Origin: JAGOFO01 sp964522105
GTDB lineage: Bacteria > Myxococcota_A > UBA9042 > DTJE01
Direction of reading: 5' to 3'
DNA: 64,000 nucleotides
NCBI GenBank assembly: GCA_964522105.1
Contig: CAZFVA010000013.1
Span: forward strand, 1-64,000
Shown: positions 26,601-33,692 of the stretch, piece after piece
How the letters are laid out: each line of letters starts with the position of its first letter
Position numbering within the stretch: the stretch's first letter is position 1
Notes under the pieces: generated by a model
What the model was told of the DNA's origin: nothing
The model's input: only the letters and a program-made list of their open reading frames with translations
The model's database searches: none
Program-made: the position numbers and the translations under genes

Positions 26601-29174
26601 AACAATATCGGTGGTTCAAATCAGGACTTCGCCAATACGTTTGACGTGTCCTTCCCGATTCCGTACCCCGGTAATGATCTGTCCGGTCAGCCGATGTGTG
26701 CCCTTCGTGGCGAAGTTCTGGATGGTATCTGGACGCTCCAGATCTGCGACTCGGGTAGTGGAAATTCGGGAACCCTGCATGATTGGAACCTGTACCTCAA
26801 GGGTTCCGATGATCCAGCCCTGAATGCTGGTCACAGATGTGAAGATGCCATCGACAAGGGTAATCAGGATCTGAACCCCGCAATTACGGTTGACGGTACG
26901 CTTGAGTGTGCCTTGAACTCGATCGTTGATTCCGGTTGCGGCGGTATTGATGGCCCGGACAGAATGTACAAGTTTGAACTTACGACGGCCAAACGCGTCA
27001 CGATCAAGCTGTTGCCGGTTCCTGGTCACAGCTTGATTCTGTTCCTTAAGGACGTCGCTGGTAACACCTGTGCCGCCGGTTCAAGAAAGTGCGCTATGAC
27101 GACCGATGTTGACTCGGCCATCATTGACGATCAGTTGGTCCCGGGGACGTATTATGTGGGCGTCGACACTAACGACGGCCCGTACGGATATACCCCGTTC
27201 AGGTTTGAACTGCGCGTCAAGACATTGCTTGAAAACGGTGATGGTTGCGTGGATGCTGTTCTTGGCGAACAGGACCTTGACTGTTCCAGCAAGCATTGTC
27301 AGAACGGCTTCTGCTGTACCGGCGGCGATTGCTGTCCCGGTAATGCGTTTGAAGTTCCTGAGGATGGCATTGATCCTTACCTGGTTCAGGCCACCGAGGA
27401 CTGGATTTCTGCCGATACGATTTGTCCGGCGCAGTACAAGGATCTGCCGTTGTGTAATGATCCTGATGTGACAGATCCTCTTGCTCCGATCAACTTCTGT
27501 CAGGGCAAGCGCTGGGATGCCAACTGCGTTGATCATACGTGCGTCATTGTTGAAGTTCCGGATGACACAGCGTGTGATGACACGGTCGAGTCTGACCGCT
27601 GCGGCTACTACCATTCCGAGAACTGCGGAGATCATGGTTCAGTGCCTCCGGCCGTTCAGGTGAAACCTGACTGTCTGACGTTCTGTACGTCAAACACTGA
27701 CTGTGATGCGAACGCTCACTGCGATCCAGTTGTCGCTACACAGACAGATCCGGCGCCGGAACTGCAGGCCATGTTCTGCCAGGCAGATCTGCCAAATGGT
27801 GCTGCGTCCAACGAAGACAGTGACTGCATTTCCGGCCACAGCCAGAACGGCTTCTGCTGCAGCGAAGGTGATTGCTGTCCGTCCCAGGACGCCTTCGGCG
27901 CGGCAACGTGTCCGTCAATCCACACGACGCCGGCTTCCTGTGACACGGTGAAGGACGCCATCACCGGCGATCTGGTCTGCGAAGGTCACAGGTACGATCC
28001 TGTTTGTGTTGACAACAAGTGCGGCAAAGAACTGGTCCGTGATGACTGCAGATGCGGTAACGCGATTGCAGACAACTGCGCATCGTATCCGACGGCGTTC
28101 TGTCCTGTCGCCCCGACCAATACCTGCCCCGGCGCCGGCTGGAGCCTGCCCTGGGAGTCGGGCGGTGTCGAGTGCGCCACGACGTGTCTGACCAATGGAA
28201 GCCTTGATGACAGTAAGTGCGATGATGATGGTCGTTGCGAATGGGACGAAAATAACCCGACCAACGGCATCTGTATTCCGCTCGTTGTCAATGGTGGCCC
28301 GTGTGCCGAAGATTCAGACTGCTTCAACCAGCAGTGGCTGCCCGGTGGTATCGGACATTGTCAGAACGGCTTCTGCTGCGATTTCGGTGATTGCTGCAAC
28401 AGACCGACAGATTGCCCGACGCCCGATCCGCGTGGTGACTACTGGGCTCCGTCCACATGCGATAACTGGACCACTTGTCAGGGTACGATGAAGAACGCGA
28501 CATGCCTCCTTGCGCAGTGCGGCTCTGAATATGTGCCTGAAGACAAGAGCTGTATCTACGATCTTGGTTCACCGTCCGATGAGTGCGGATACTACAAGTC
28601 AATCTACTGTAACGGTAATTCCGATCAGATTGATCCGCCGTGTCCGACGACCTGCCTTGAAGCGGGTACCGGTGCTGAACTTGATGCCGCGTGTGACCCG
28701 AATGCCCACTGTGACCCGCTGGCGCCGACGTACTCGAACGCTGTCTGTACGGCAGACCTTGCCAATGATCAGGCGTGCGACGAAGACACCGACTGCCAGT
28801 CCGAGTTCTGTCAGATGGGATACTGCTGTGACATCGGCGGCTGTTGTGCCGGTTGCCGTGTAACCAAGGCTACTCCGTCCTTCGGTAATGCCGGTTACGA
28901 AGGCCCGGTTTCATCTGACCACGGCTTCATCCAGTTCGCCCCGGGCGTCCCGACCGCAACTCGTCCGGCAGTTGGCGGCAGACTTAGAGGAATGGGACTT
29001 GGTACCTTCGAAGGTATCTCGGTCGTCACGACCTGCTGGAACCTGGTCAAGGATCAGAACGAGACTGATACTGACTGCGGCGGTCGCGTCTGTAAGGACT
29101 GTGTCGCTGGTAAGCACTGCATCTACGGTACTGACTGTGTGTCCGGCGTCTGTAATGCCGGTACCTGCAACTGA
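20664..29174 (+). CDS. Giant Cys-rich multidomain lipoprotein (lamin-tail, P-domains, Cys-rich repeats)
   Basis: A 2836-residue lipoprotein. ATG 20664 follows AAGGAGG and gives a signal peptide with lipobox SAGC (Cys24); the longer frame from 20580 is rejected. In order: acidic/Val linker (30-75), lamin-tail-like domain (about 90-200, GEWIELYNPTATAVNIQGWY), Cys-rich CTYDACxxGxC repeats (about 260-520), a jelly-roll-like segment (about 524-700), a ThuA/glutaminase-like domain (about 870-1090, YDGVFVVLGVHG), a P-domain (about 1156-1280), Cys repeats, a second P-domain-like unit (about 1390-1514), many CDDGxxCxxxDxCxxGxC repeats, a third P-domain (about 1918-2047), a PPC-like domain (about 2058-2187), tandem CQNGFCC modules, and a C-terminal ETDTDCGG-type Cys motif. 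About one residue in ten is Cys. Function unknown; likely a disulfide-rich surface structure. Confidence 0.88.
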   Translation: MKLHPVNFAVLAFLLSGMLLSAGCGDNSEPVNHGTDTTVADPGNGNQDTAVVADVVAEVAAETTVVAAGENADRSLVKREGRTCTPVVDHLVINELMIDTTVVSDANGEWIELYNPTATAVNIQGWYIAEDGPGIHQITASLVVPSNGYVVLCRNIDPQVNGGVTCQYQLTNFGLLNGGDSVILLDASLVEVDKVVYGGSAPAPTGASLGLKHPYLDNATIVMPAVPNDPAIWAPLNWALSTTAFGAGEFGTPGAKNDGYVEQEQTACYDGNVCTYDACTAGTCTNPRKPNCCLSNGDCVDQDVCTQDLCDLNTLKCTFNPIEDCCITTAQCLDENPCNADYCIQNRCRHSAYNIVPGCCYAPLTTNPATGLPWTSEVQRTAYANSQCDDKKFCTPDFCDMGVNECRIGTAIEDCCNLNNDCDDGNPCTYDACWNHQCTNEVNVYDCCQEGHDDQCDDNDPCTTDTCYGSSCRHYWNADQCCYDNAWCVANADDGNPCTAERCLLDPVSQRFTCQHPYEVNCTLGLPYVEPFDNVDTFKKLGWTLTDYQSQSTSHWQLESTTGELGPDTHVAFTWDPLPTIVVKSVAATPLLDGTTAAKDRYNSKYLKTTLQWRMSYKHSAPGQSVKLRVMASDNNDFLSGTLLAEFVTDKDIEYALYTAELPDTVKFSPTLKIGFLIDTAPGSTYMIDTWEIDDVKVAAGKTNSFLSAKIYRCPQDGRPCNTVTGTKVAESPLPGKMPDVLAGSCDWMRIYMCYRDLDGSNTTWQTYGFPASYLDSAPLDRPPFMAGAPDVGQSNSCDTLPTMVQLVCGVPAVSVDGYYYCGIDIKPECNEDYAGQYRSGLVSRDEYDKTGVKKLHSPFESLTKFNMTVLMEDGYIVWSPNGTTDPSAVAIKKAIKDSGRRAQIINDLAMIPDLTNYDGVFVVLGVHGRYTSLSPIAAARLRLFLDGGGKVYLEGGDFFYTLAGAQASTVIHPYFKIDATSDGTMRLAGPVVGKNFLEGAQFDVSQSAQVNSWIDKLVHKPEAGGREILRDSGLVDPFAVAIAYDPAGNGGTYRSIGSSVPFSALVENGSMTSTQLMTMYLNFLENGYPPCATAANCEDFEVCTTDSCDSTVCSNSAIQGCVPCKDDKYRPDGSLSCTVNQACDQDLGYCVNVPGFRWDADCSKVFGSSPVSAACSVNVPVNGVVDSSNFKVALSHAYRGDVKLTVTSPGGTTVTLREDNISDSKRNIYETYDIGVDSADPLSAFVGQASVGTWTVVAEDTDPTMSNGVFEYWRLFAELSDLACTTAADCPQTLCQTAICNGASVCEYSPVGCDDGKNCTIDSCNPTSGECEHLVIQACGGACETHDDCFRNEVCLISPAENRVCDPAVDFDPATGDSLCTCRPIEGTPYEYNWQTGLPASIPDNNIMGLTKTLNVTASGYVKKFKVKIRTEHEAAGDLRAELCHEDVCVRLRDAKGGTAPGFTDVYDWDPVAGPGEITDFKGLSVGGAWTLKVIDNVAGFTGTLNYFAIYVVSVGCFNNAECNDNNLCTLDACNNASEGGTCIHSLKRCQPTDNPCIANECQASTGECAEEQATDGAPCDDGAFCTEEDFCQTGVCTGGTPVNCSYLSGNCTVGVCSEDLDQCISRVADDEAPCDDGESCNAGDMCQSGTCMPGSILTCGCPSGRDADCFDDGNKCNGTAWVCNASKMCELSDDPVICTDPMIPCKSNVCDAFDGVCKIRSSLNYLPCEDGLFCSVQDYCLSGECASGAARSCADLDEDCVLGYCDETANDCLPMDKDDGTACELDGRGCSTDKCVSGTCTFDAMIDCSTTGDDCNEGVCSNVGWGDYICIKGPFDDGTVCTDEPNPCTSDLCQAGVCEHTKLTNCSGPCGGSHPFDAGDDVCGVEDSCAGGIAGYGLGGCTPTCPGGTCYKAASGRLDWPINERVAGGGCTNSSMPVSTGFAFVNSADLKLDISHEYLADLTIDLIDPQGNRHRVWNNIGGSNQDFANTFDVSFPIPYPGNDLSGQPMCALRGEVLDGIWTLQICDSGSGNSGTLHDWNLYLKGSDDPALNAGHRCEDAIDKGNQDLNPAITVDGTLECALNSIVDSGCGGIDGPDRMYKFELTTAKRVTIKLLPVPGHSLILFLKDVAGNTCAAGSRKCAMTTDVDSAIIDDQLVPGTYYVGVDTNDGPYGYTPFRFELRVKTLLENGDGCVDAVLGEQDLDCSSKHCQNGFCCTGGDCCPGNAFEVPEDGIDPYLVQATEDWISADTICPAQYKDLPLCNDPDVTDPLAPINFCQGKRWDANCVDHTCVIVEVPDDTACDDTVESDRCGYYHSENCGDHGSVPPAVQVKPDCLTFCTSNTDCDANAHCDPVVATQTDPAPELQAMFCQADLPNGAASNEDSDCISGHSQNGFCCSEGDCCPSQDAFGAATCPSIHTTPASCDTVKDAITGDLVCEGHRYDPVCVDNKCGKELVRDDCRCGNAIADNCASYPTAFCPVAPTNTCPGAGWSLPWESGGVECATTCLTNGSLDDSKCDDDGRCEWDENNPTNGICIPLVVNGGPCAEDSDCFNQQWLPGGIGHCQNGFCCDFGDCCNRPTDCPTPDPRGDYWAPSTCDNWTTCQGTMKNATCLLAQCGSEYVPEDKSCIYDLGSPSDECGYYKSIYCNGNSDQIDPPCPTTCLEAGTGAELDAACDPNAHCDPLAPTYSNAVCTADLANDQACDEDTDCQSEFCQMGYCCDIGGCCAGCRVTKATPSFGNAGYEGPVSSDHGFIQFAPGVPTATRPAVGGRLRGMGLGTFEGISVVTTCWNLVKDQNETDTDCGGRVCKDCVAGKHCIYGTDCVSGVCNAGTCN
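27300..28828 (+). repeat. In-frame tandem Cys-rich modules inside the giant lipoprotein gene
   Basis: The 17-base string CAGAACGGCTTCTGCTG occurs identically at 27300, 27843 and 28362, and a diverged copy (CAGATGGGATACTGCTG) at 28812. Intervals are 543, 519 and 450 bases, all multiples of three. Each begins a protein module DSDC..CQNGFCC..GDCC followed by AHCDP-like and NEDSDC-like segments, so duplications of about 150-180 residues built this part. Confidence 0.8.
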
Positions 29175-29183
29175 TGACACAAA

Positions 29184-29207
29184 AGCCCCGGGGCCTTCCC
29201 CGGGGCT
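29184..29207 (+). terminator. Strong GC hairpin after the giant lipoprotein gene
   Basis: AGCCCCGGGG-CCTT-CCCCGGGGCT is a perfect 10-base-pair stem with a 4-base loop, starting 10 bases after the stop. No T tract follows, so it may act as a Rho-assisted stop or mRNA-stabilising stem rather than a classical intrinsic terminator. Confidence 0.6.
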
Positions 29208-29268
29208 GCTGTGATTCAGCCTTCCACTGCTTATCAACCCAAATCCGACATTTAAGGACTCTGCTGGC

Positions 29269-29298
29269 TTGACATAAACTGTCTCGGGCCTGTAAAAT
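29269..29298 (+). promoter_or_regulatory. Promoter of the tRNA-Cys gene
   Basis: TTGACA (29269-29274), 18-base spacer, TAAAAT (29293-29298). The predicted start falls about 8 bases before the tRNA 5' end at 29314, as expected for a short-leader stable RNA gene. Confidence 0.75.
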
Positions 29299-29313
29299 CC
29301 GTATGCATTTGAT

Positions 29314-29387
29314 GGCGCCATGGCCAAGTGGTAAGGCAGAGGTCTGCAAAATCTCCATCCTCGGTTCAAATCCGAGTGGCGCCTCCA
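29314..29387 (+). tRNA. tRNA-Cys (anticodon GCA)
   Basis: A complete cloverleaf: acceptor GGCGCCA/TGGCGCC, anticodon loop CTGCAAA with GCA at 29346-29348, T arm with GGTTCAAATCC, and an encoded CCA end (29385-29387). It is a single tRNA, not part of a cluster, between two very Cys-rich lipoprotein genes, and decodes both TGT and TGC codons, which those genes use heavily. Confidence 0.97.
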
Positions 29388-29433
29388 TCAAACAGATATT
29401 TGTGAGTGTTTTCTATTGCGGACGTATGTGTCT

Positions 29434-29462
29434 TTGACACGTTCGAACTGCGGCAATATAGT
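29434..29462 (+). promoter_or_regulatory. Near-consensus sigma-70 promoter for the small Cys-rich coiled-coil protein
   Basis: TTGACA (29434-29439), exactly 17 bases, TATAGT (29457-29462): six of six and five of six consensus bases. Start near 29469, with AGGAGG and ATG 29497 just downstream. One of the best housekeeping promoters in the window. Confidence 0.8.
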
Positions 29463-29496
29463 CAGTTAGAATTTTTTGAATCCACAGGAGGTTACC

Positions 29497-29826
29497 ATGT
29501 GTGATTGTTGTGATAGCAGAAGGGGTCGTTCAGGGCACAATGGCAGGCCGATGGCTGATGGCTGCGATGACTGGCCGGGAAAGTCCAGGGGCGACGAAGG
29601 AATGGAAGGCTACGGCAGCCCCGAGTTCGGGTTCAAAAGGCATTTTATCAGCCGCGCCGAGATGCTTGAATCGCTTAACAGCTACCTTGAGGAGCTGGAA
29701 AACGAGGCTGAAGGCGTCCGCGAAGCGATTGACGAGCTTCTTGATGAAATGATGGAATGTGGTGATATCGAGGAAGATTCCGAAGACGATGATGACGATT
29801 GCTGCTGCGAGAAGGAAAGCGAGTAG
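29497..29826 (+). CDS. Small Cys-rich protein with coiled coil (DUF5320-like)
   Basis: A 109-residue cytoplasmic-type protein. It begins MCDCCDSRRGRSGHNGRP, has a Gly/Asp-rich middle, a helical coiled-coil segment (about residues 53-90, ISRAEMLESLNSYLEELENE) and ends in an acidic run followed by CCCEKESE. The Cys sets at both ends could bind a metal. The overall plan (Cys start, Gly-rich region, coiled coil) resembles small DUF5320-type proteins, which have no known role. The upstream frame opens at 29476, but ATG 29497 has AGGAGG at ideal spacing. It has its own strong promoter, so it is probably well expressed. Confidence 0.75.
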   Translation: MCDCCDSRRGRSGHNGRPMADGCDDWPGKSRGDEGMEGYGSPEFGFKRHFISRAEMLESLNSYLEELENEAEGVREAIDELLDEMMECGDIEEDSEDDDDDCCCEKESE

Positions 29827-29860
29827 CGGTCAGCCGGCTTCAGTTCAGTTTTTCCATCTG

Positions 29861-29877
29861 GTTTACTGTCGGTAAAC
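29861..29877. other. Perfect 6-5-6 inverted repeat
   Basis: GTTTAC-TGTCG-GTAAAC, 34 bases after the small-protein stop and 14 bases before the next promoter. Either a weak terminator stem (no T tract) or an operator for the gene at 29950. Confidence 0.4.
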
Positions 29878-29891
29878 AGCCGCCTTCAGCA

Positions 29892-29921
29892 TTGTTTGTG
29901 ATCTACTGTTTAAGCTATAAT
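29892..29921 (+). promoter_or_regulatory. Candidate sigma-70 promoter for the second Cys-rich lipoprotein
   Basis: TTGTTT (29892-29897), 18 bases, TATAAT (29916-29921): perfect -10. ATG 29950 lies about 22 bases after the predicted start, behind CCAGAGG. Confidence 0.6.
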
Positions 29922-29949
29922 TCCGCCTTGTTTCCAGAGGTAACTTCAA

Positions 29950-31953
29950 ATGCAGTCAAATCGAATCGTGGTTCTCGGCGGCGTCTGTATGGTGGCCATG
30001 GCGGTGGCCGGATATGGCTGCGGCAACGATACAGGGCCGGTGCTGAACCTGGATGCCGTTGATGTTGCCGGCGACCAGGTTACTGTTGATGATGACGGTA
30101 ATCCTGTTGATATAGCGGTCAGTGATCGGGGACAGGATTCAGGCGTTGATACGACCAATCCCCCGGACGAATCTTCCGGGAGTGATACCGGTGTTGACGA
30201 TACCGCTGTTGACGCACCGCAATGTACAGATTCGGCTCAATGTCCGTTTGGTAAGATCTGTCTTGACCGACAGTGTGTGTCCGGGTGCAATGGCGACCGG
30301 GACTGCGCGAGCGGGCTTCACTGTAATCCAGAATCGCTGCCGCACGGATTTTGCGCTGAATGTTTAATTGATAACCATTGTGACGTCGGCGCGAACGAAA
30401 AGTGCAGTGGCGGGGTTTGTGTGGCGACGTGCCGCAGCAGCGATGACTGCGCCGAAATTCCCCTGACTCCGTATTGTGAAACGACTTCCGGGCTATGTGT
30501 TTCGTGCCTTTCTGACAGCGTCTGTCCCAGGGGCAAGCTGTGCATTGATTTCCAGTGTAAGCCCGGTTGCCGGTCCGATCGGGATTGTCCCGAGGATCTG
30601 CGGTGTGACCCGAAAGTTGCCCCGGATGGCGACTGCTTCACGTGTGTGCAGGACGCAGATTGTGGCCTTAAGGTCTGTCAGGATCACCAGTGCGTGATCG
30701 ATTGCTCGGTTGTCACTTGTCCTATCAATAAGCCGGTGTGCGATCCGGAAACAGGTATTTGCCTGCAGTGCCTGAAAAAGTCTGATTGTTCCACTGGAAA
30801 TCTGTGCCTTGGAAATAATTGCGTACCGGGCTGCGAGATTGATGACGACTGTGCCAGGGGGCTGTATTGCGCCCAGGGGTCATGTGTAGAGTGCACTAAG
30901 GACGACCATTGTTCAGATGGTATGAAATGTCGTGCAAACACATGTACGTCCGGGGAATGTTACAAGGACAGCGACTGTTCGAATGGCAGCTATTGCCATC
31001 CTCTGCTGAATTCCTGCGAGACCCTGCCATCGGAATACTGTGCTTCCAACAATGACTGCGCATCGGTTATACCCGGATTACTGGATAATTATTGTGACCC
31101 GCTGACACGCGAATGTATTCCGTCATGTCTGGCGGCGGCGTTCTGCCTTGATCTGTTTGGAAGCGGGCGTAACGTTTGTGTGGAAGGCGGTTGCTACGGT
31201 TGTGGTACGAACTCTGATTGTGCCGGGGTGCGCTGTGACCCGGTTGACCGCTGGTGTCGGGCCTGCAGCAGTGACGTTTCCTGCGCTGTCCCCGGTTGGC
31301 ATTGTGCTGACGATGGCGCGTGTTACGAGTGTTTGCACGACGGTCAGTGTACATATCCTTCCGTGTGCGATGAAGAGGGCGGTAACAGGTGCGTGGAATG
31401 TCTGACCAGTGATGATTGTGTGGCACCTTCCAAGCCGATCTGTGGCAAGTCCAAGACCTGTATTGCGGCATGTTCGGATCAGTGTTCAGGTACTCAGAAG
31501 ATCTGTAATCCTGACGACACCACGGAACCGATTTCTATTCTGTCATGTGGTGACTGGGATGATGATCCGTGCAAGGAATATGGCAATTCGTCAGGTTGTG
31601 GAACCGGGGCGTCGTGCCGTACTCAGGTCAGCGGTCAGGGCCTTTGTGTCTGTCAGAATGAGTGTACGTCAGGTCAGAAATTCTGTGAGCAGAACGTCAC
31701 TGACACAACATTGACCTGTGCCCAGAATGCCTCAAGCGGATGCTGGTATCTTTCCACCGGTTACTGTGGAACCGGCGAGGTCTGCAGCAGTGGTACCTGT
31801 GTATGTTCAAATGAATGTACGATCGGGCAGAAGATGTGCAATTCGACGACCGTGTCCTGGAAGTGCGAAGAAGACTACTACACTCAATGCCCGGCCTGGT
31901 TCACTTATACCTGCAACAGCGGGTACACATGTAAGAATGGGATCTGCCAGTAG
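29950..31953 (+). CDS. Cys-rich repeat lipoprotein
   Basis: A 667-residue lipoprotein with lipobox VAGYGC (Cys24), an Asp/Val/Thr-rich linker (about 25-90) and then some 570 residues of short Cys repeats of the form CxxxxxCxxGxxCxxxxCxxGCxxDxDC, for example CPFGKICLDRQCVSGC, CARGLYCAQGSCVEC and CSDGMKCRANTC. The last 170 residues change to CQNECTSGQKFC and CSNECTIGQKMC units. These disulfide-rich repeats resemble those of the giant lipoprotein and of Myxococcota surface proteins. No catalytic motif is visible. It probably forms a rigid extended surface or periplasmic structure; function unknown. Confidence 0.85.
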   Translation: MQSNRIVVLGGVCMVAMAVAGYGCGNDTGPVLNLDAVDVAGDQVTVDDDGNPVDIAVSDRGQDSGVDTTNPPDESSGSDTGVDDTAVDAPQCTDSAQCPFGKICLDRQCVSGCNGDRDCASGLHCNPESLPHGFCAECLIDNHCDVGANEKCSGGVCVATCRSSDDCAEIPLTPYCETTSGLCVSCLSDSVCPRGKLCIDFQCKPGCRSDRDCPEDLRCDPKVAPDGDCFTCVQDADCGLKVCQDHQCVIDCSVVTCPINKPVCDPETGICLQCLKKSDCSTGNLCLGNNCVPGCEIDDDCARGLYCAQGSCVECTKDDHCSDGMKCRANTCTSGECYKDSDCSNGSYCHPLLNSCETLPSEYCASNNDCASVIPGLLDNYCDPLTRECIPSCLAAAFCLDLFGSGRNVCVEGGCYGCGTNSDCAGVRCDPVDRWCRACSSDVSCAVPGWHCADDGACYECLHDGQCTYPSVCDEEGGNRCVECLTSDDCVAPSKPICGKSKTCIAACSDQCSGTQKICNPDDTTEPISILSCGDWDDDPCKEYGNSSGCGTGASCRTQVSGQGLCVCQNECTSGQKFCEQNVTDTTLTCAQNASSGCWYLSTGYCGTGEVCSSGTCVCSNECTIGQKMCNSTTVSWKCEEDYYTQCPAWFTYTCNSGYTCKNGICQ

Positions 31954-31965
31954 GTAGGTCCCCCA

Positions 31966-32412
31966 CTATTTCCTGACCAGTTCGCGCGCCTTTTCCCACA
32001 GTTTTCTGTCTTCGTCGGTCTTTGGCTCCAGGATAATCCCGTGTGGACAGGCGTTCGTGTTTTCATCGACATGTACAAAAGTTATGAAGCCATCAACAAT
32101 TGCTTCGTAATCATTTCTGCGGATTGCAGCTTCTATGTACGTGATTATGCTGGTTTTTCCGGCATATACTGATGTGCTCCAGAATCTGATGATGTCACCC
32201 AGCCTGACCGGTTTTGTAAAAAGAAGGCCATGAATTTTCAGACAGACCAGGTTTGTCGGTCTGATAAGGTAAGTTGCCGCCACGAAACCGGATTCGACAA
32301 ACCATTCGGCCGTTCTTCCCGCAAAAAGGGTTCCGTGATGGTTGATGTCTTCTGATTTCACCAGTCGGTGCGTGACGAAACGCGGGAATTCTGCATCAGC
32401 AATCTTATTCAC
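31966..32412 (-). CDS. Acyl-CoA thioesterase (hotdog fold, YciA/BFIT type)
   Basis: A 148-residue single-domain hotdog protein. The motif NHHGTLFAGRTAEWFVE (about residues 24-40) matches the N..G.LFGG..L.W.D signature of hexameric acyl-CoA thioesterases, and VDGFITFVHVDEN matches the second conserved strand. It would hydrolyse acyl-CoA esters in the cytoplasm. The active-site Asp/Glu position is taken by Glu in EWFVES. Convergent with the Cys-rich lipoprotein gene, 12 bases apart. Confidence 0.85.
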   Translation of the reverse strand: MNKIADAEFPRFVTHRLVKSEDINHHGTLFAGRTAEWFVESGFVAATYLIRPTNLVCLKIHGLLFTKPVRLGDIIRFWSTSVYAGKTSIITYIEAAIRRNDYEAIVDGFITFVHVDENTNACPHGIILEPKTDEDRKLWEKARELVRK

Positions 32413-32570
32413 GTTGTTATCTCCAGTTCAGCATCCATAAGTTCCCGGGCAGCATATCCGAAAGTCCGTTCCTGCTCCAGTGTCACATGAATTTAAGGCG
32501 TTATCTGTGAGGCCTGATTTAAAAGAAGTACAATGGCCCTGTTTTGATTTGCCTGGCGGGTGTTTTGAAT

Positions 32571-33662
32571 ATGTCTGATACGCAGCCGCATATGGATTCG
32601 CTTGATGACGATCCCAACCTGACGGCGGAACTGTTTCCGCCCTCAAGGACCGAGTCAATTCGCAATAATCTTCGGCTGTTGACGGCTTCAGGTGTCATTC
32701 TGGCATGTCTGGCGACAGGCTATACACTGTACGCGCTTTCCTCGATCCTGGTGCCTCTGGTTCTGGCTTTCGTTCTTACTTACCTGGTGTCCCCGGTCGT
32801 TACATTTTTCAGCAAGAAGCTGCATATGGGGCATATTTTCGGCGTCGTTCTGGCGATGCTGGTTGCTGCCGGTTTTGTGTTTCTGGTCGGGTACATGATT
32901 GCATATTCGGTTTCAGAGGCCATCGATGGATGGCCGGCCTATCAGCTTAGATTTACAGATCTGGTCGATGCGATTCTGAAGTGGCTCAAGGTGCATGGCT
33001 GGATTGATGCAAAATTGCTCAAGCAGGGTTATCTGGCGTTGTTGCCGGTGTCCAGCGGTGAAATTGCCATCAGTGCAGTGGGACGCCTTGTCACCTGGAT
33101 GAGCAGTCTTTTCATGGTCATCGTTTTTGTTTTTTTCATGCTCATTGGTCAGCCATTGCGGCAGGGCAGGAGCAGCGAACTGCTTGATGAGATAGATGAC
33201 AGGGTTAAAAAGTACCTTCTGGTCAAAACAGCAATGGCGGTGATAACCGGCCTGCTGGTTGGATTGACCTTGAGTCTGATTGGCGTCGATCTGGCCATAT
33301 TGTTTGGAGTTATAGCTTTCCTGTTGAGCTTCATTCCGACTTTTGGAGGGATTATTGCCACAGTATTGCCGTTTATGCTGGCGATGGTGCAGTTTGACGG
33401 CTGGGTGGCGCCTCTTCTGGTTCTTGCGATTCCCGGTTCTATTCAATTGATCATAGGAACATTTATTGAACCGCAGATACTGGGTGACAGGCTTCATGTT
33501 CACCCGGTTGTGATTCTATTTTCCCTGGTGTTGTGGGGTTTGATCTGGGGACTTCCCGGTATGCTGATGGCGGCACCCCTTACCGCAATAATTAAGATTA
33601 TTTTCAGTCATATCGAGACCACAAAACCTGTGGCAAGGATTATTGAAGGTCATTTCCCATAG
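32571..33662 (+). CDS. AI-2E/PerM family transporter
   Basis: A 363-residue membrane protein with about eight hydrophobic segments. The family signature is FLLSFIPTFGGIIATVLPF (near residue 253), followed by EPQILGDRLHVHPVVILFSL. Members include the E. coli TqsA autoinducer-2 exporter and Na+/H+ antiporters, so the substrate cannot be stated. ATG 32571 is chosen over the upstream TTG because GGCGGGT lies at usable distance and the family N-terminus begins after an acidic tail. The 158 bases between this gene and the thioesterase hold no clear promoter. Confidence 0.85.
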   Translation: MSDTQPHMDSLDDDPNLTAELFPPSRTESIRNNLRLLTASGVILACLATGYTLYALSSILVPLVLAFVLTYLVSPVVTFFSKKLHMGHIFGVVLAMLVAAGFVFLVGYMIAYSVSEAIDGWPAYQLRFTDLVDAILKWLKVHGWIDAKLLKQGYLALLPVSSGEIAISAVGRLVTWMSSLFMVIVFVFFMLIGQPLRQGRSSELLDEIDDRVKKYLLVKTAMAVITGLLVGLTLSLIGVDLAILFGVIAFLLSFIPTFGGIIATVLPFMLAMVQFDGWVAPLLVLAIPGSIQLIIGTFIEPQILGDRLHVHPVVILFSLVLWGLIWGLPGMLMAAPLTAIIKIIFSHIETTKPVARIIEGHFP

Positions 33663-33692
33663 TTCGTGGCTTGTAACCAATCTGGAGGTTTT

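Noticed and set aside
21470..29160. Possible CRISPR or DNA tandem array because of recurring short strings
   Set aside because: The repeats are in-frame Cys motifs with variable length between them, coding throughout; no constant repeat-spacer pattern.
29182..29210. Classical intrinsic terminator after the giant gene
   Set aside because: The stem is perfect but lacks a T tract; kept only as a terminator-like hairpin.
32428..32658. 76-residue minus-strand frame between the thioesterase and the AI-2E family gene
   Set aside because: Overlaps the real start of the membrane protein gene, no ribosome site and unusual composition.
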